From assembly GCF_015555045.1 (NCBI RefSeq), contig NZ_JADNJQ010000001.1, positions 1 through 64,000 of the forward strand: a stretch of DNA of 64,000 nt, read 5' to 3'. The DNA is from Collinsella aerofaciens. GTDB lineage: Bacteria; Actinomycetota; Coriobacteriia; Coriobacteriales; Coriobacteriaceae. Shown here piece after piece: positions 24,641 to 31,837 of this stretch (position 1 is the first letter of the stretch; every line of letters starts with the position of its first letter). A program made the position numbers and the translations under genes. Under the pieces are notes generated by a model. It was not told the DNA's origin and made no database searches. It saw nothing but the letters and a program-made list of their open reading frames with translations.

Positions 24641-24668
24641 TGATTTTCCTATGCGCGTGAGATTGGCC

Positions 24669-25247
24669 TTAGGCCTCAAGGGCCTCAAGGATCTTCGACC
24701 CGTCCATGTACAGGTCGCCGTACTTCGCCAGGGCATACTCCCTGATGAAGCTTTCGAGGTCGTCGGAGTCGCGGAACACGCACACGACGTAGTAGGCGCT
24801 GCTCCAAACGTTGTCGTAGTAGGGCTTAACCTCAAGCGACTCGAACGCCTTGAGTATGGCATCGGCCTCGGCGAAGCTGTCGCCTTCGAGGCTGTCGGTG
24901 GTCTCGACCGAATCGAGCGGGTTCGGCATCGGCGTGCCCTTCTGCTCCTTCGGCTTGAACTGCCGCTTGTTCTGAAGGCCTATGCGCTCCTCGAACACGG
25001 GGCGGATTACGTCGCCGAACGTCCAGCCCTCGGCATCGGCCTTGACCAGATCGGCGAAGCGCCCGCGCTCCTCGGCGTCATGGAAGCAGAAGCAGATCCA
25101 GAAGCCGGAATCGACGGCCATCTGAAAGCGCTTCTCCTCGCGCTTCTCGCGGTCTCGGTAGCTTTTCTGGTGGTCGGTCAGCTGCGCTTCCTCGGCCGCC
25201 TTAGCCTCTTTACGCGCCTTCTGCGGCTTCTCAAACTTAAAGCCCAT
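24669..25247 (-). CDS. phage protein paired with the PP-loop ATPase, unknown function
   Basis: 192 residues. The N-terminus is Lys/Glu-rich. Two segments look similar to each other: SGFWICFCFHDAEERGRFADLV (about residues 47-68) and SAYYVVCVFRDSDDLESFIREYAL (about 150-173), suggesting an internal duplication of a ferredoxin-like or RRM-like unit. It overlaps the PP-loop gene by 11 bases and is likely its partner. No family name can be given. Confidence 0.6.
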   Translation of the reverse strand: MGFKFEKPQKARKEAKAAEEAQLTDHQKSYRDREKREEKRFQMAVDSGFWICFCFHDAEERGRFADLVKADAEGWTFGDVIRPVFEERIGLQNKRQFKPKEQKGTPMPNPLDSVETTDSLEGDSFAEADAILKAFESLEVKPYYDNVWSSAYYVVCVFRDSDDLESFIREYALAKYGDLYMDGSKILEALEA

Positions 25248-25947
25248 AGTGCTCCCACCTCTTCTCGTCTGCCTCGATGAACGGGTACCACTTCTTGACC
25301 ACGGCGAAATCGTCGGGGCGCTTCTCGCGCAGGGGCTTCATGAAGCGCATGTCCAGGCCGTCGAAGCTGCGCCCGAACAGCTCGTAGTCCGGAGGCAGGC
25401 CGATGCCCCTGCGGGCGATCGCATCCATGACCTCTGCCTTCGTCCAGTCCGCAACCACCGAGGCCTTGTGCGTGGTCTGCTTCATGAGGCCGTGCTTGGT
25501 GAGGCTGGCTCGACGGTACGGGTTGTCGCAGGCGCGCACGCCGTCGCAGAACCACGTGTCATCGGGCAGGCCGAGGTCTTCGAGGATGTAGGGGCGCATG
25601 TCGTCGTAGCTGTAGACCGGCATGTTCGCGGCCTCGATCACGTCGCAGTGCGCCGGGCTTTGGAACACGCAGTTGTTGAGCGTCCTCGACCATCTGGGGT
25701 GCGGGTACTGGTGTATCTTCACGCCGAACACCTTCTCGATGGTTCGCACGTTCTGCTCGACCATCGGAAGGCCCGGGATAGACCAGTAGTAGATCGGCAC
25801 GACCTCTATACCCTCGTCCTCAAGCGCCACCCAGGCGGCCAGCGAGTCCTTGCCCAGCGAGCAGGAAAGCACCACGGGGCGTCCTTCCGCCTTGAGCCGC
25901 TTGCGAATCTCGGCGCTAGTCGGCTGGCCCTTGATTATCGTCGGCAT
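25237..25947 (-). CDS. PAPS-reductase-like PP-loop ATPase
   Basis: 236 residues. The PP-loop SCSLGKDSLAAW at about residues 29-40 is an SGGKDS variant. Downstream VPIYYWSIPGLP and CDGVRACDNPYRRAS correspond to the substrate region of phage and DndC-like phosphoadenosine-phosphosulphate reductase homologues. Such proteins adenylate a substrate. In phages they are suspected in sulphur transfer to nucleic acid, but the reductase cysteine motif is not evident. Ribosome site GAGAGGAG. Whether it modifies DNA here is unknown. Confidence 0.78.
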   Translation of the reverse strand: MPTIIKGQPTSAEIRKRLKAEGRPVVLSCSLGKDSLAAWVALEDEGIEVVPIYYWSIPGLPMVEQNVRTIEKVFGVKIHQYPHPRWSRTLNNCVFQSPAHCDVIEAANMPVYSYDDMRPYILEDLGLPDDTWFCDGVRACDNPYRRASLTKHGLMKQTTHKASVVADWTKAEVMDAIARRGIGLPPDYELFGRSFDGLDMRFMKPLREKRPDDFAVVKKWYPFIEADEKRWEHYGL

Positions 25948-26170
25948 CTTCGCTCCTCTCCGTTATCTCGATGGGTTCGCCCATTCCGTTCAACGTCAGC
26001 TTAAAGCCCATGTGAGAAGCCATGAGCGCGAGGTTTCCCGCGCCTAGGTCGGAACCTTGTTTGATCGTATTCTGAACGTAGTTCCTGCTCTTGCCCATGG
26101 CCTTTGAAAGCGCGTACATGCTCATGCCGGAACGGTCGAGCATTTCTTTAAGCGCCTCAGTCGGTGTCAT
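25916..26170 (-). CDS. HTH regulator of the inverted early cassette
   Basis: 84 residues. Helix-turn-helix is visible in MSMYALSKAMGKSRNYVQNTI, preceded by ALKEMLDRSG. It is transcribed divergently from the plus-strand cassette at 26392 and probably binds the ATTGTG repeats between them. AAGGGAGG precedes the ATG at 26170; an upstream in-frame extension is AT-rich promoter DNA and is rejected. It overlaps the PP-loop gene by 32 bases. Confidence 0.7.
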   Translation of the reverse strand: MTPTEALKEMLDRSGMSMYALSKAMGKSRNYVQNTIKQGSDLGAGNLALMASHMGFKLTLNGMGEPIEITERSEDADDNQGPAD

Positions 26171-26391
26171 GCAACCTCCCTTCATGCCTTGATCTGATCC
26201 CCTGATGATACAGCAATAGCAATAGGGATACAACAATAGCAATTGTGCAGGTATTGTGTAGAACAATATCTATTGTGCATTGTGCCTATAGCACACTAAT
26301 TATTGTGCAACAATTCAGTTGTCAGCAATGAGGGCCACAAAGCCCACAGAGCTAGCAAGCAGCTTTAGAACCGAATAAGGAGGCTACAGAG
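26171..26391. promoter_or_regulatory. control region with five ATTGTG repeats
   Basis: AT-rich stretch unlike its surroundings. ATTGTG occurs at 26242, 26253, 26272, 26279 and 26302 on the plus strand, usually followed by C or CA, and the inverse ACAATA at 26212, 26232 and 26263 on the same strand. Divergent genes flank it. It could be the operator array of the HTH protein, a replication origin with iterons, or both. The plus cassette has AAGGAGG before its first ATG. Confidence 0.6.
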
Positions 26392-26925
26392 ATGGCAGAG
26401 CAGCAGAGTTTAGATCTGGTGGTAAGTGGTCAGCTGGTGAGCAACCACACGATCCTAGCCATAGTCGAGGGCATGCGAGCACGAGGCTACTTCAGGAAAG
26501 GCCCCCAGGGCCGAAAGGATGGCCTAGAGCTTGCAACAGCCTTGAAGCTTGTAAACGAGTACATGGCATACCCCGAGCTTGGCAGGTACACAGTAGAGGC
26601 CACGAAGCACAGGCCAATTAACGAGATCCCCCGAGCCGATTACGAGCAAGTGGAGATCATGAGGGCTTGCGATAACTACCTTGCACAGGTAACCGAGGCA
26701 TTCAAGGCCAACAGCGACGAAGAAGCCATTATTTACATGGTGAAAGACCTTCGAAAGCAGGTCATAGCCGATGGCATCGAGTCCGGGGCCTTGAAGGTTC
26801 GAAAGTACTTCGGCAAGCATGGCTTTTACTACATGGACGATCAGGGCAAGTGGCAGAACGCCAAGGCCATTGATTGGAACATCGGCGAAACGAACCCCAT
26901 CAGACCAGCAGAGCAAGCAGCCTAA
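26392..26925 (+). CDS. phage or plasmid protein of unknown function, first gene of inverted cassette
   Basis: 177 residues, mostly helical, no recognised domain. It has a basic GYFRKGPQGRKDGLE patch near residue 32 and an aromatic C-terminus (KYFGKHGFYYMDDQGKWQNA). AAGGAGG lies upstream. It is followed by DUF2958 and DUF2786 genes, a plasmid-like set. It is read opposite to the rest of the early region. Confidence 0.55.
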   Translation: MAEQQSLDLVVSGQLVSNHTILAIVEGMRARGYFRKGPQGRKDGLELATALKLVNEYMAYPELGRYTVEATKHRPINEIPRADYEQVEIMRACDNYLAQVTEAFKANSDEEAIIYMVKDLRKQVIADGIESGALKVRKYFGKHGFYYMDDQGKWQNAKAIDWNIGETNPIRPAEQAA

Positions 26926-26982
26926 AGCAAGCAGGAGGCCCCGAGAAGGGGCCTCCCACAACAACACACAGGAGATCATACC

Positions 26983-27318
26983 ATGCAGAAGCTACTCACG
27001 AAAGAGCTTCAGAAGAAGCTCCCGCCGCTCTACTCGCAAGACGGCAAGAAGGCCGAGACCGTGGTTTACGGCCACTGGTTCAGCTGCTTCAACGGCTGGG
27101 ACTTCTACGCCACCGAGTACGACGAGGAGACCGGCGACATGTTCGGGTTCGTCTTCGGGGCAGTCCCCGAGATGGGCTACTTCAACCTGGCAGAGCTTGA
27201 GGAGATCAACCGCAAATACGGCCTGAACTACTTCGAGCGCGAGACCAATTTCACACCCAAGAAGGTTACCGAGGTTCCCAGGATAGCCGAGGCGTTCGGC
27301 TACCTCTGGGAAAAGTAA
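26983..27318 (+). CDS. DUF2958 family protein
   Basis: 111 residues. The pattern LTKELQKKLPPLYSQDGK, then VVYGHWFSCFNGWDFYATEYD, DMFGFVFGAVPEMGYFNLAELEEI is the DUF2958 signature. The family is common on plasmids, phages and conjugative elements and has no proven function; links with antirestriction gene sets have been noted. Ribosome site ACACAGGAG upstream. Confidence 0.85.
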   Translation: MQKLLTKELQKKLPPLYSQDGKKAETVVYGHWFSCFNGWDFYATEYDEETGDMFGFVFGAVPEMGYFNLAELEEINRKYGLNYFERETNFTPKKVTEVPRIAEAFGYLWEK

Positions 27319-27369
27319 CAGATCACTACCGGGAGGGGCCTAGCCCCTCCCATTAAGGAGGGTTCGACC

Positions 27370-28023
27370 ATGGAACGAGAAAAGATCATCGAGAAGATCA
27401 AGAAGCTTCGCGAGCACAGCGTGGAGAACGGCTGCAACGAGGCCGAGGCCATCAAGTTCGCCCTCAAGGCCCAGAAGCTCATCGCGGACAACGACGTGGA
27501 GGAATGGGAGCTTGCCGACGAGGTGAAGCGGGTGACCGAGACCACCACCGGGTGGACGGCAAAGGCGTGGGCGCCGAGCCTGGCGCAGACCATCGCCGAC
27601 AACTTCAGGTGCAAGGTGTACCAGCGCAGGGTGACGGCCCGCAAGTACGAGTTCGTGTTCGTCGGCTACAAGGCCGACAGCGAGGCGGCGGAGATCGTCT
27701 ACGCGAACCTGCTCGAAACCTGCCACAGGCTGGCAAACGAGTATCAGGACTTCGCGTACACCGACCCCGACGCCTACTCGAACTTCGTTATCGGCTTCAT
27801 CGCCGGGGTGCGCGCCGAGCTTGAGAAGCAGTGCTTCGAGCTGATGATCGTTTGCCCCAAGGAGGTTGAGGACTACTTCGAGGGCCTGGGGCTTGGGCGA
27901 TCCCATAGGCGAGGCCTCAAGGCATCCAACAACGACAGCATAAGCCGAGGCATGCAGCAGGGGCGCGACGCGGTGCGCAGCCGGCGCGTGGAGGCCCCGA
28001 GGGGCAACCTCCTCCCGGCATAG
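27370..28023 (+). CDS. DUF2786-like protein
   Basis: 217 residues. The N-terminal helix KIKKLREHSVENGCNEAEAIKFALKAQKLIADNDVE is typical of DUF2786, and the central LAQTIADNFRCKVYQRR followed by EFVFVGYKADSEAAEIVYANL matches the companion domain often attached. The role is unknown; homologues occur in phage and plasmid early regions. AAGGAGG upstream. Confidence 0.8.
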   Translation: MEREKIIEKIKKLREHSVENGCNEAEAIKFALKAQKLIADNDVEEWELADEVKRVTETTTGWTAKAWAPSLAQTIADNFRCKVYQRRVTARKYEFVFVGYKADSEAAEIVYANLLETCHRLANEYQDFAYTDPDAYSNFVIGFIAGVRAELEKQCFELMIVCPKEVEDYFEGLGLGRSHRRGLKASNNDSISRGMQQGRDAVRSRRVEAPRGNLLPA

Positions 28024-28082
28024 CAGAACGACATAGGGGCAGGGCTTCAGGCCTTGCCCCGATCTTTAGGAAGGGGCACACC

Positions 28083-28406
28083 ATGCAGGTAAAAGCAGGC
28101 GACATTTTCGAATGCGAGGGCAGTTTCTACCAGGCCATCAAGGCCACAGCGAAAACAGCCACGATCAGGCCCATAGAAAGCACCTTCGAGGGTTTGGCCG
28201 ACGCCTACGGGTGGGAGCGCAAGTACATGCCCTTGCCGAACCGCTTCACCTATGACCCGATCATGGGCCGCGAGGCGAGCGACAACGGGAAGTGCCTCAA
28301 GGTCAGGGACTACAGCAGGGCGAAGAACAGCCCCGAACTCGTATTATGCGGGTACCGGCTCACCCTATGGGACGGCACCCCGAGCATCTGCGACACATAC
28401 AACTAG
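28083..28406 (+). CDS. hypothetical protein of the inverted cassette
   Basis: 107 residues, beta-rich start (VKAGDIFECEGSFYQAIKATAKTATIRPI) resembling a small barrel, then a Pro/Arg-rich C-terminal half ending in CDTYN. No family recognised. GGAAGGGG lies ahead of the ATG. It is followed after 11 bases by a tiny ORF. Confidence 0.55.
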   Translation: MQVKAGDIFECEGSFYQAIKATAKTATIRPIESTFEGLADAYGWERKYMPLPNRFTYDPIMGREASDNGKCLKVRDYSRAKNSPELVLCGYRLTLWDGTPSICDTYN

Positions 28407-28417
28407 AAAGGCAAACC

Positions 28418-28531
28418 ATGAAAGACCGAGAGCCGAAGCAGTGGCACGAGCTTTTGCAGATCATCAGCGAGGCCAAACGAGACCTAGAGAAGGCCATAGC
28501 AGCCGAGAAGGCCACAGGGCAGAGCAGATAG
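28418..28531 (+). CDS. 37-residue helical protein, end of inverted cassette
   Basis: A single charged helix (MKDREPKQWHELLQIISEAKRDLEKAIAAEKA), with AGAAAGG upstream. Transcription stops at the terminator just beyond. No family recognised. Confidence 0.45.
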   Translation: MKDREPKQWHELLQIISEAKRDLEKAIAAEKATGQSR

Positions 28532-28545
28532 CAGCAGGCAGCAGA

Positions 28546-28578
28546 AAGCCCCCTAGATTCGATTCTAGGGGGCTTCTT
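28546..28578 (+). terminator. terminator of the inverted cassette
   Basis: 12-base stem AAGCCCCCTAGA with its near-perfect complement and a five-base loop, followed by CTTCTTC on the plus strand. It lies 15 bases past the last cassette gene. The tail is weak in U, but the stem is strong and could also stop minus-strand transcription. Confidence 0.7.
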
Positions 28579-28592
28579 CATGCCTTCAGGGG

Positions 28593-28721
28593 CTACACAA
28601 GCCCCCATATACTGGCAACCCAGCGAGCCAGCAGGGAGCAAACCCCGATCATTGCGAGCGACACAGCCACGAGGCTACCGGCATACACCACGGCGGCTAT
28701 GACCTTCTGCGCGCGGTTCAC
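28593..28721 (-). CDS. 42-residue single-span membrane protein
   Basis: Starts at GTG overlapping the upstream stop as GTGA. One hydrophobic span (IAAVVYAGSLVAVSLAMIGV) and a second aliphatic end. No family recognised; the tight coupling supports translation. Confidence 0.5.
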   Translation of the reverse strand: MNRAQKVIAAVVYAGSLVAVSLAMIGVCSLLARWVASIWGLV

Positions 28722-29131
28722 TTCAAGCCCCCGATCTTGGCCTTGAGCTTGCCCAGCACCCCATAGGGGCGAGGAATTGGCACGAACACGAAGCGCTTAC
28801 AGCCCTCGCGCCCGCAGGCACCAGGATAGGGCTTCGAGCCGGTGATGCGCCCGCGCTTGCGGTTCCTGTCCTCGCAGTCCATGAGGTGCAGGCGCATGTC
28901 GTCGCAGCCGCAGGCCTTCACAAGGTTTGCGACAGCCTGCACGACGCCGGCGCACTCCTCCATGAGGGACTGGCCGCACCAGTCCTTGGCCTCGGCGTCG
29001 CGGCACTCGTACCACGCCTGCCAGGCGTTGTACGCCTCGGAAGCCTCCTCAAGCACCTTCAGGGCTTGGGCCTTGTCGGGCGCAACGCCGTCGAACGTGG
29101 CGACGCTGCCCATAATCACGCAATCTTGCAT
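28718..29131 (-). CDS. MazG-like/zinc-knuckle phage protein
   Basis: 137 residues from the ATG at 29131 (TTGGAG ribosome site). The helix LKVLEEASEAYNAWQAWYE followed by QSLMEECAGVVQAVANLV has the ExxE(A) spacing of MazG/dUTPase-type nucleotide pyrophosphohydrolases. The C-terminal tail has several cysteines (CGREGCKRFVFVPIP). It may clean modified nucleotides. Metal-binding completeness cannot be judged by eye. Confidence 0.6.
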   Translation of the reverse strand: MQDCVIMGSVATFDGVAPDKAQALKVLEEASEAYNAWQAWYECRDAEAKDWCGQSLMEECAGVVQAVANLVKACGCDDMRLHLMDCEDRNRKRGRITGSKPYPGACGREGCKRFVFVPIPRPYGVLGKLKAKIGGLK

Positions 29132-29132
29132 A

Positions 29133-29243
29133 TCAAACTCCAATCATCCAGCGCGCGAGCGATGAAGCCGCCCACACGGCAAAAGCATCGATAATCAGGG
29201 CCACGGCGAGGAACGCCAGGCAGCCCCAGTTCACGTTTCGCAA
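29133..29243 (-). CDS. 36-residue membrane peptide
   Basis: One span (CLAFLAVALIIDAFAVWAASSL). The start is uncertain: TTG at 29243 follows a GGGGGG run; GTG at 29234 is an alternative. It lies tightly before the MazG-like gene. Confidence 0.4.
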   Translation of the reverse strand: MRNVNWGCLAFLAVALIIDAFAVWAASSLARWMIGV

Positions 29244-29253
29244 CGCGCCCCCC

Positions 29254-29373
29254 CTAACCGCAGGCGAGCAGGGACAGCAGCACCAGCCCCGCCGCCAGCA
29301 TCCGTATCGCCCAGGCCTCAATGGCCAGGACTCCCAGCAGCAAAGCCATGGCGGCGGTCGCTAGCCATCCCAT
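29254..29373 (-). CDS. 39-residue membrane peptide
   Basis: Frame beginning at ATG 29373, overlapping the upstream gene by 13 bases. It is almost wholly hydrophobic (ALLLGVLAIEAWAIRMLAAG...). Evidence is coupling and hydrophobicity only. Confidence 0.35.
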   Translation of the reverse strand: MGWLATAAMALLLGVLAIEAWAIRMLAAGLVLLSLLACG

Positions 29374-29651
29374 CGGTCGCACACGTCCTCCTGCTCATCC
29401 TTGTAGTGCTCAACGATCCAATCACGCGCCCAGAGCGCAGCCTTCCACGGCGTGGTCTTCACCTCGTGGTCGGCCTCGTCGAACGCATCCTCGAACTCAA
29501 GCCCGCATATCCCGAAATCGCAGCAGCCTTCCAGGCAGTGCGAGCAGTTCCCGCAGGTCTTCGGCTCTTCCTGGTTCCACGGCGCGCGCGGGTCGGACTC
29601 GAAGCATCCCGGCGGCAGGTTCCAGCCGCTAGGCGGCTCGAAGTCAACCAT
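29361..29651 (-). CDS. cysteine-rich small phage protein
   Basis: 96 residues. A cluster CGNCSHCLEGCCDFGICG suggests metal binding. The C-terminal half is acidic and helical with a WARDWIVEHYKD stretch. GAGGG precedes the ATG at 29651. One of several Cys-rich products in a row (29.4-30.4 kb). Confidence 0.6.
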   Translation of the reverse strand: MVDFEPPSGWNLPPGCFESDPRAPWNQEEPKTCGNCSHCLEGCCDFGICGLEFEDAFDEADHEVKTTPWKAALWARDWIVEHYKDEQEDVCDRWDG

Positions 29652-29655
29652 TTCA

Positions 29656-29835
29656 TCACGCCCTCTCGAACCGGTTCTGGTCAAGCCACCAGCTCGGGCA
29701 GGGCTTCAGGCCTTGCCAAAAGCGGTAGTACGTCCAATCCTTCTGGCGGTCGGCATGGCTGCAGCCGTAGAACTTCCCGTAAAGGCATGTCGAGCAGTTT
29801 TCCGGCACCTCCTGCGTCGCGATCACCCTCGCCAT
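29656..29835 (-). CDS. 59-residue cysteine-rich protein
   Basis: Product MARVIATQEVPENCSTCLYG then KFYGCSHADRQKDWTYYRFW, ending with CPSWWLDQNRFERA. The C-x2-C and later cysteines suggest a zinc knuckle. It fits exactly between two genes; the ribosome site is weak. No family recognised. Confidence 0.6.
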   Translation of the reverse strand: MARVIATQEVPENCSTCLYGKFYGCSHADRQKDWTYYRFWQGLKPCPSWWLDQNRFERA

Positions 29836-29837
29836 CG

Positions 29838-30194
29838 TCAGTCACCGTCCCAAACGCCGTCTGGGCGCATGCGGGCCATCGCCGCCAGCTGAAGCAGCGG
29901 GCGCTTGGCGTTGCCCTCGGTGGCCTCCCAGTAGTCGTCCGAAACCTCGTCGGACAGCTTGGCCGCTGCCGCTTCGAGCACAGGGATGGACTCCGCGCCC
30001 GTCATGCCGTAGATGGTGCGGATGCCCTTCTCGCCGAGCACGCGGTAGTAGTGCTTGCCGTAGTTGTAGGTGACGTTCAGCCAAAGCTTGGTAGTGCCGC
30101 CCATGGCGTAGGTGCCGCCACGCATGTCGTGAGGCACGTCGGTTTGCAGCGCCTCGTGCGTCACGGGGTCGCACAGGCGTATGTCGTAGCTCAT
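29838..30194 (-). CDS. hypothetical phage protein
   Basis: 118 residues starting MSYDIRLCDPVTHEAL with a GGGAGGAGG ribosome site. The pattern LNVTYNYGKHYYRVLGEKGIRTIYGMTG is shared by phage early proteins of unknown function. The C-terminal LLQLAAMARMRPDGVWDGD resembles a compact helical tail. It overlaps the next upstream gene by four bases. Confidence 0.65.
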   Translation of the reverse strand: MSYDIRLCDPVTHEALQTDVPHDMRGGTYAMGGTTKLWLNVTYNYGKHYYRVLGEKGIRTIYGMTGAESIPVLEAAAAKLSDEVSDDYWEATEGNAKRPLLQLAAMARMRPDGVWDGD

Positions 30195-30424
30195 CGCGCC
30201 TCCTCCCAGTAGTCGCAGTGGTTGTTGTCGCCCGTGACGAAGTGCTTGCCGCCGTGGTTGCAGTAGCAGCGCGTGCCGGCAGTGCTGCCGGCCTCGTTGC
30301 CGTCCACGTCGAAATGAACGATCGGCACAACGTCGTGCTCGTGGTGGGCGCAGTTCTCGCAGCGGTGCGCAGGCGGCTTCCACTCGTCGTGTATGTCGGG
30401 GTTGAATACGTATTGGTCGGTCAT
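30191..30424 (-). CDS. zinc-knuckle-like phage protein
   Basis: 77 residues with CENCAHHEHDVVP, then CYCNHGGKHF and CDYW: a Cys/His set likely to bind zinc. It overlaps the methyltransferase small part (ATGA) upstream and the next gene downstream. No family recognised. Confidence 0.65.
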   Translation of the reverse strand: MTDQYVFNPDIHDEWKPPAHRCENCAHHEHDVVPIVHFDVDGNEAGSTAGTRCYCNHGGKHFVTGDNNHCDYWEEAR

Positions 30425-30759
30425 TTCGGTTCTTCCTTGTCCGCCATCGCAATCCTCTCGCCGATCCAGCGCATGACCGGAACGGCCATCGAGTTGCCTA
30501 TGGCCTTGTAGCGTGGGCCGTCAGGGCACTCCTCAGCTGGCTTGCCTCTGTACGGTATCCTCGTGTGGTTGTCTGGGAAGCCTTGGAGTCGTTCGCACTC
30601 CAAAGGCGTGAGTCTTCTGACGATCATGGTTTCTCCCTCGTCTGCGAAAAGCGTTTGCGTGTTGGCGGTGGAGAGGGTGAGCGACACATCGTCGCTCACA
30701 AGCGCGCCTTTGCCGCCGCCAGCGCATCCGCAGCGAACTACCAAGGTGCAGGCGCTCAT
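30421..30759 (-). CDS. DNA cytosine methyltransferase, C-terminal piece (motifs IX-X)
   Basis: 112 residues. It contains RRLTPLECERLQGFPD (motif IX) and YKAIGNSMAVPV (motif X) of C5 cytosine methyltransferases. The ATG at 30759 overlaps the stop of the N-terminal piece as ATGA, so it may be translated as a separate subunit. The start MSACTLVVRCGCAGGGKG continues a region usually found inside one-piece homologues. It is either a two-subunit enzyme of the M.AquI kind or the product of a frameshift. Confidence 0.85.
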   Translation of the reverse strand: MSACTLVVRCGCAGGGKGALVSDDVSLTLSTANTQTLFADEGETMIVRRLTPLECERLQGFPDNHTRIPYRGKPAEECPDGPRYKAIGNSMAVPVMRWIGERIAMADKEEPK

Positions 30760-31571
30760 ACGCACACCGTCGGCGCATCGCCGCCGACTTTGAGGGTTCC
30801 AACCATGTTCTCGTCGATGGCCGTGTTTGCGTTGAGGTCGGCCATCGCTATCGGCTCGGTCAGAACGGCCGGGTTGTGCCAGTCGGCGGTGCAGGTCGGC
30901 GATACCTCTTCCTCGTAGCCTATTCCGCCGGCCCCGCTTCCCTGGTGGTACTTGAAGCCTGCGCTTCGAGCGCTGCTTCTAGCCTCGGCGGCAAGCCGCG
31001 CCCTCTCTTCCGTGCCCGTCGAAGAACGCCCGCGCAGGCTCTCTGGCTCAACAAGTACGCCGATGGGGGGGCAGGCTCCAAGGCGTCCGACAAGAAAGAG
31101 ACGGCGCCGTCTTTGGGCCACTCCGAAGAACTGCGCATCAAGTACGCGCCACGCTAGGCCGTACCCGAGTTTGTCCATTTCGGACAGGAGCTGTCGGAAA
31201 GCCTCCCCGCCTTCGCTTGAGAGCGCTCCCGGGACGTTTTCCCAAAGAAACCATCGAGGGCGTATCTCGCGTACTGCGCGAATGTACTCAAACATGAGAC
31301 CGGATTCACCTTGCAACCCCTCTCGTTTACCAGCGATCGAGAACGATTGGCACGGGATGCCGCCTACGACCAGATCGCACTTGCCGCGATACTTCTTCCA
31401 CTTGACCTTCGTGACGTCGCCGACGTTCGGCACGTTCGGGTAGCGCTCCGCGAGCACAGCGCTCGGAAACTCGTCGAACTCGGCGAAGCACAGCGGCTCC
31501 CAGCCGAGCGGTTCCCACGCGACGGTCGCGGCCTCTATCCCGCTGAATAGCGAGACGTACTTCAATCCCAT
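30756..31571 (-). CDS. DNA cytosine methyltransferase, N-terminal piece (motifs I-VIII)
   Basis: 271 residues. Motif I SLFSGIEAATVAW binds S-adenosylmethionine; GGIPCQSFS is the catalytic PCQ motif IV; WENVPG is motif VI; AQRRRRLFLVGR is motif VIII. The target-recognition region (VAGTLKVGGDAP-like end) breaks off at the stop. Together with the next gene it should form one cytosine-5 enzyme, probably protecting phage DNA from host restriction. No matching restriction gene is seen. Confidence 0.9.
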   Translation of the reverse strand: MGLKYVSLFSGIEAATVAWEPLGWEPLCFAEFDEFPSAVLAERYPNVPNVGDVTKVKWKKYRGKCDLVVGGIPCQSFSIAGKREGLQGESGLMFEYIRAVREIRPRWFLWENVPGALSSEGGEAFRQLLSEMDKLGYGLAWRVLDAQFFGVAQRRRRLFLVGRLGACPPIGVLVEPESLRGRSSTGTEERARLAAEARSSARSAGFKYHQGSGAGGIGYEEEVSPTCTADWHNPAVLTEPIAMADLNANTAIDENMVGTLKVGGDAPTVCV

Positions 31572-31576
31572 GACGC

Positions 31577-31837
31577 TCACCACTCGGCGTAGTAGGCGGG
31601 GTGCTGCATGGTGCCGCCGACGTTCTCGCTTCGCCGCACGATCGAGAAGCCCCTGCGCTCAAACACGGAAATGGCAGCATGCTCGTCGGCGTTGCAGTCC
31701 GTGTAGCAAAGGAGCACGCCGCGCTTGCCGTCCTTCGCCGCACGCTCGATAAGCCCCTCGAACTCCGCAACGTACTTGTTTCCCGAGCGGGATGCCATGC
31801 GCCTCGCATCGTCTGCTGTCAACTCGCTATTGCTCAT
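31577..31837 (-). CDS. hypothetical phage protein
   Basis: 86 residues. FEGLIERAAKDGKRGVLLCYTDCNADEHAAISVFERRGFSIVRRS reads as an alpha/beta unit with a Rossmann-like strand. No family recognised. The start at 31837 lies within the overlap with the upstream gene. Confidence 0.55.
   Translation of the reverse strand: MSNSELTADDARRMASRSGNKYVAEFEGLIERAAKDGKRGVLLCYTDCNADEHAAISVFERRGFSIVRRSENVGGTMQHPAYYAEW

Noticed and set aside
25916-26266. Longer form of the 84-residue HTH protein
   Set aside because: The extra N-terminal residues come from the AT-rich control region; AAGGGAGG directly precedes the internal ATG at 26170.
30756-30765. Methyltransferase break treated as a sequencing error
   Set aside because: Cannot be excluded, but the ATGA overlap and the split between motifs VIII and IX match known two-subunit enzymes, so both pieces are annotated as genes.
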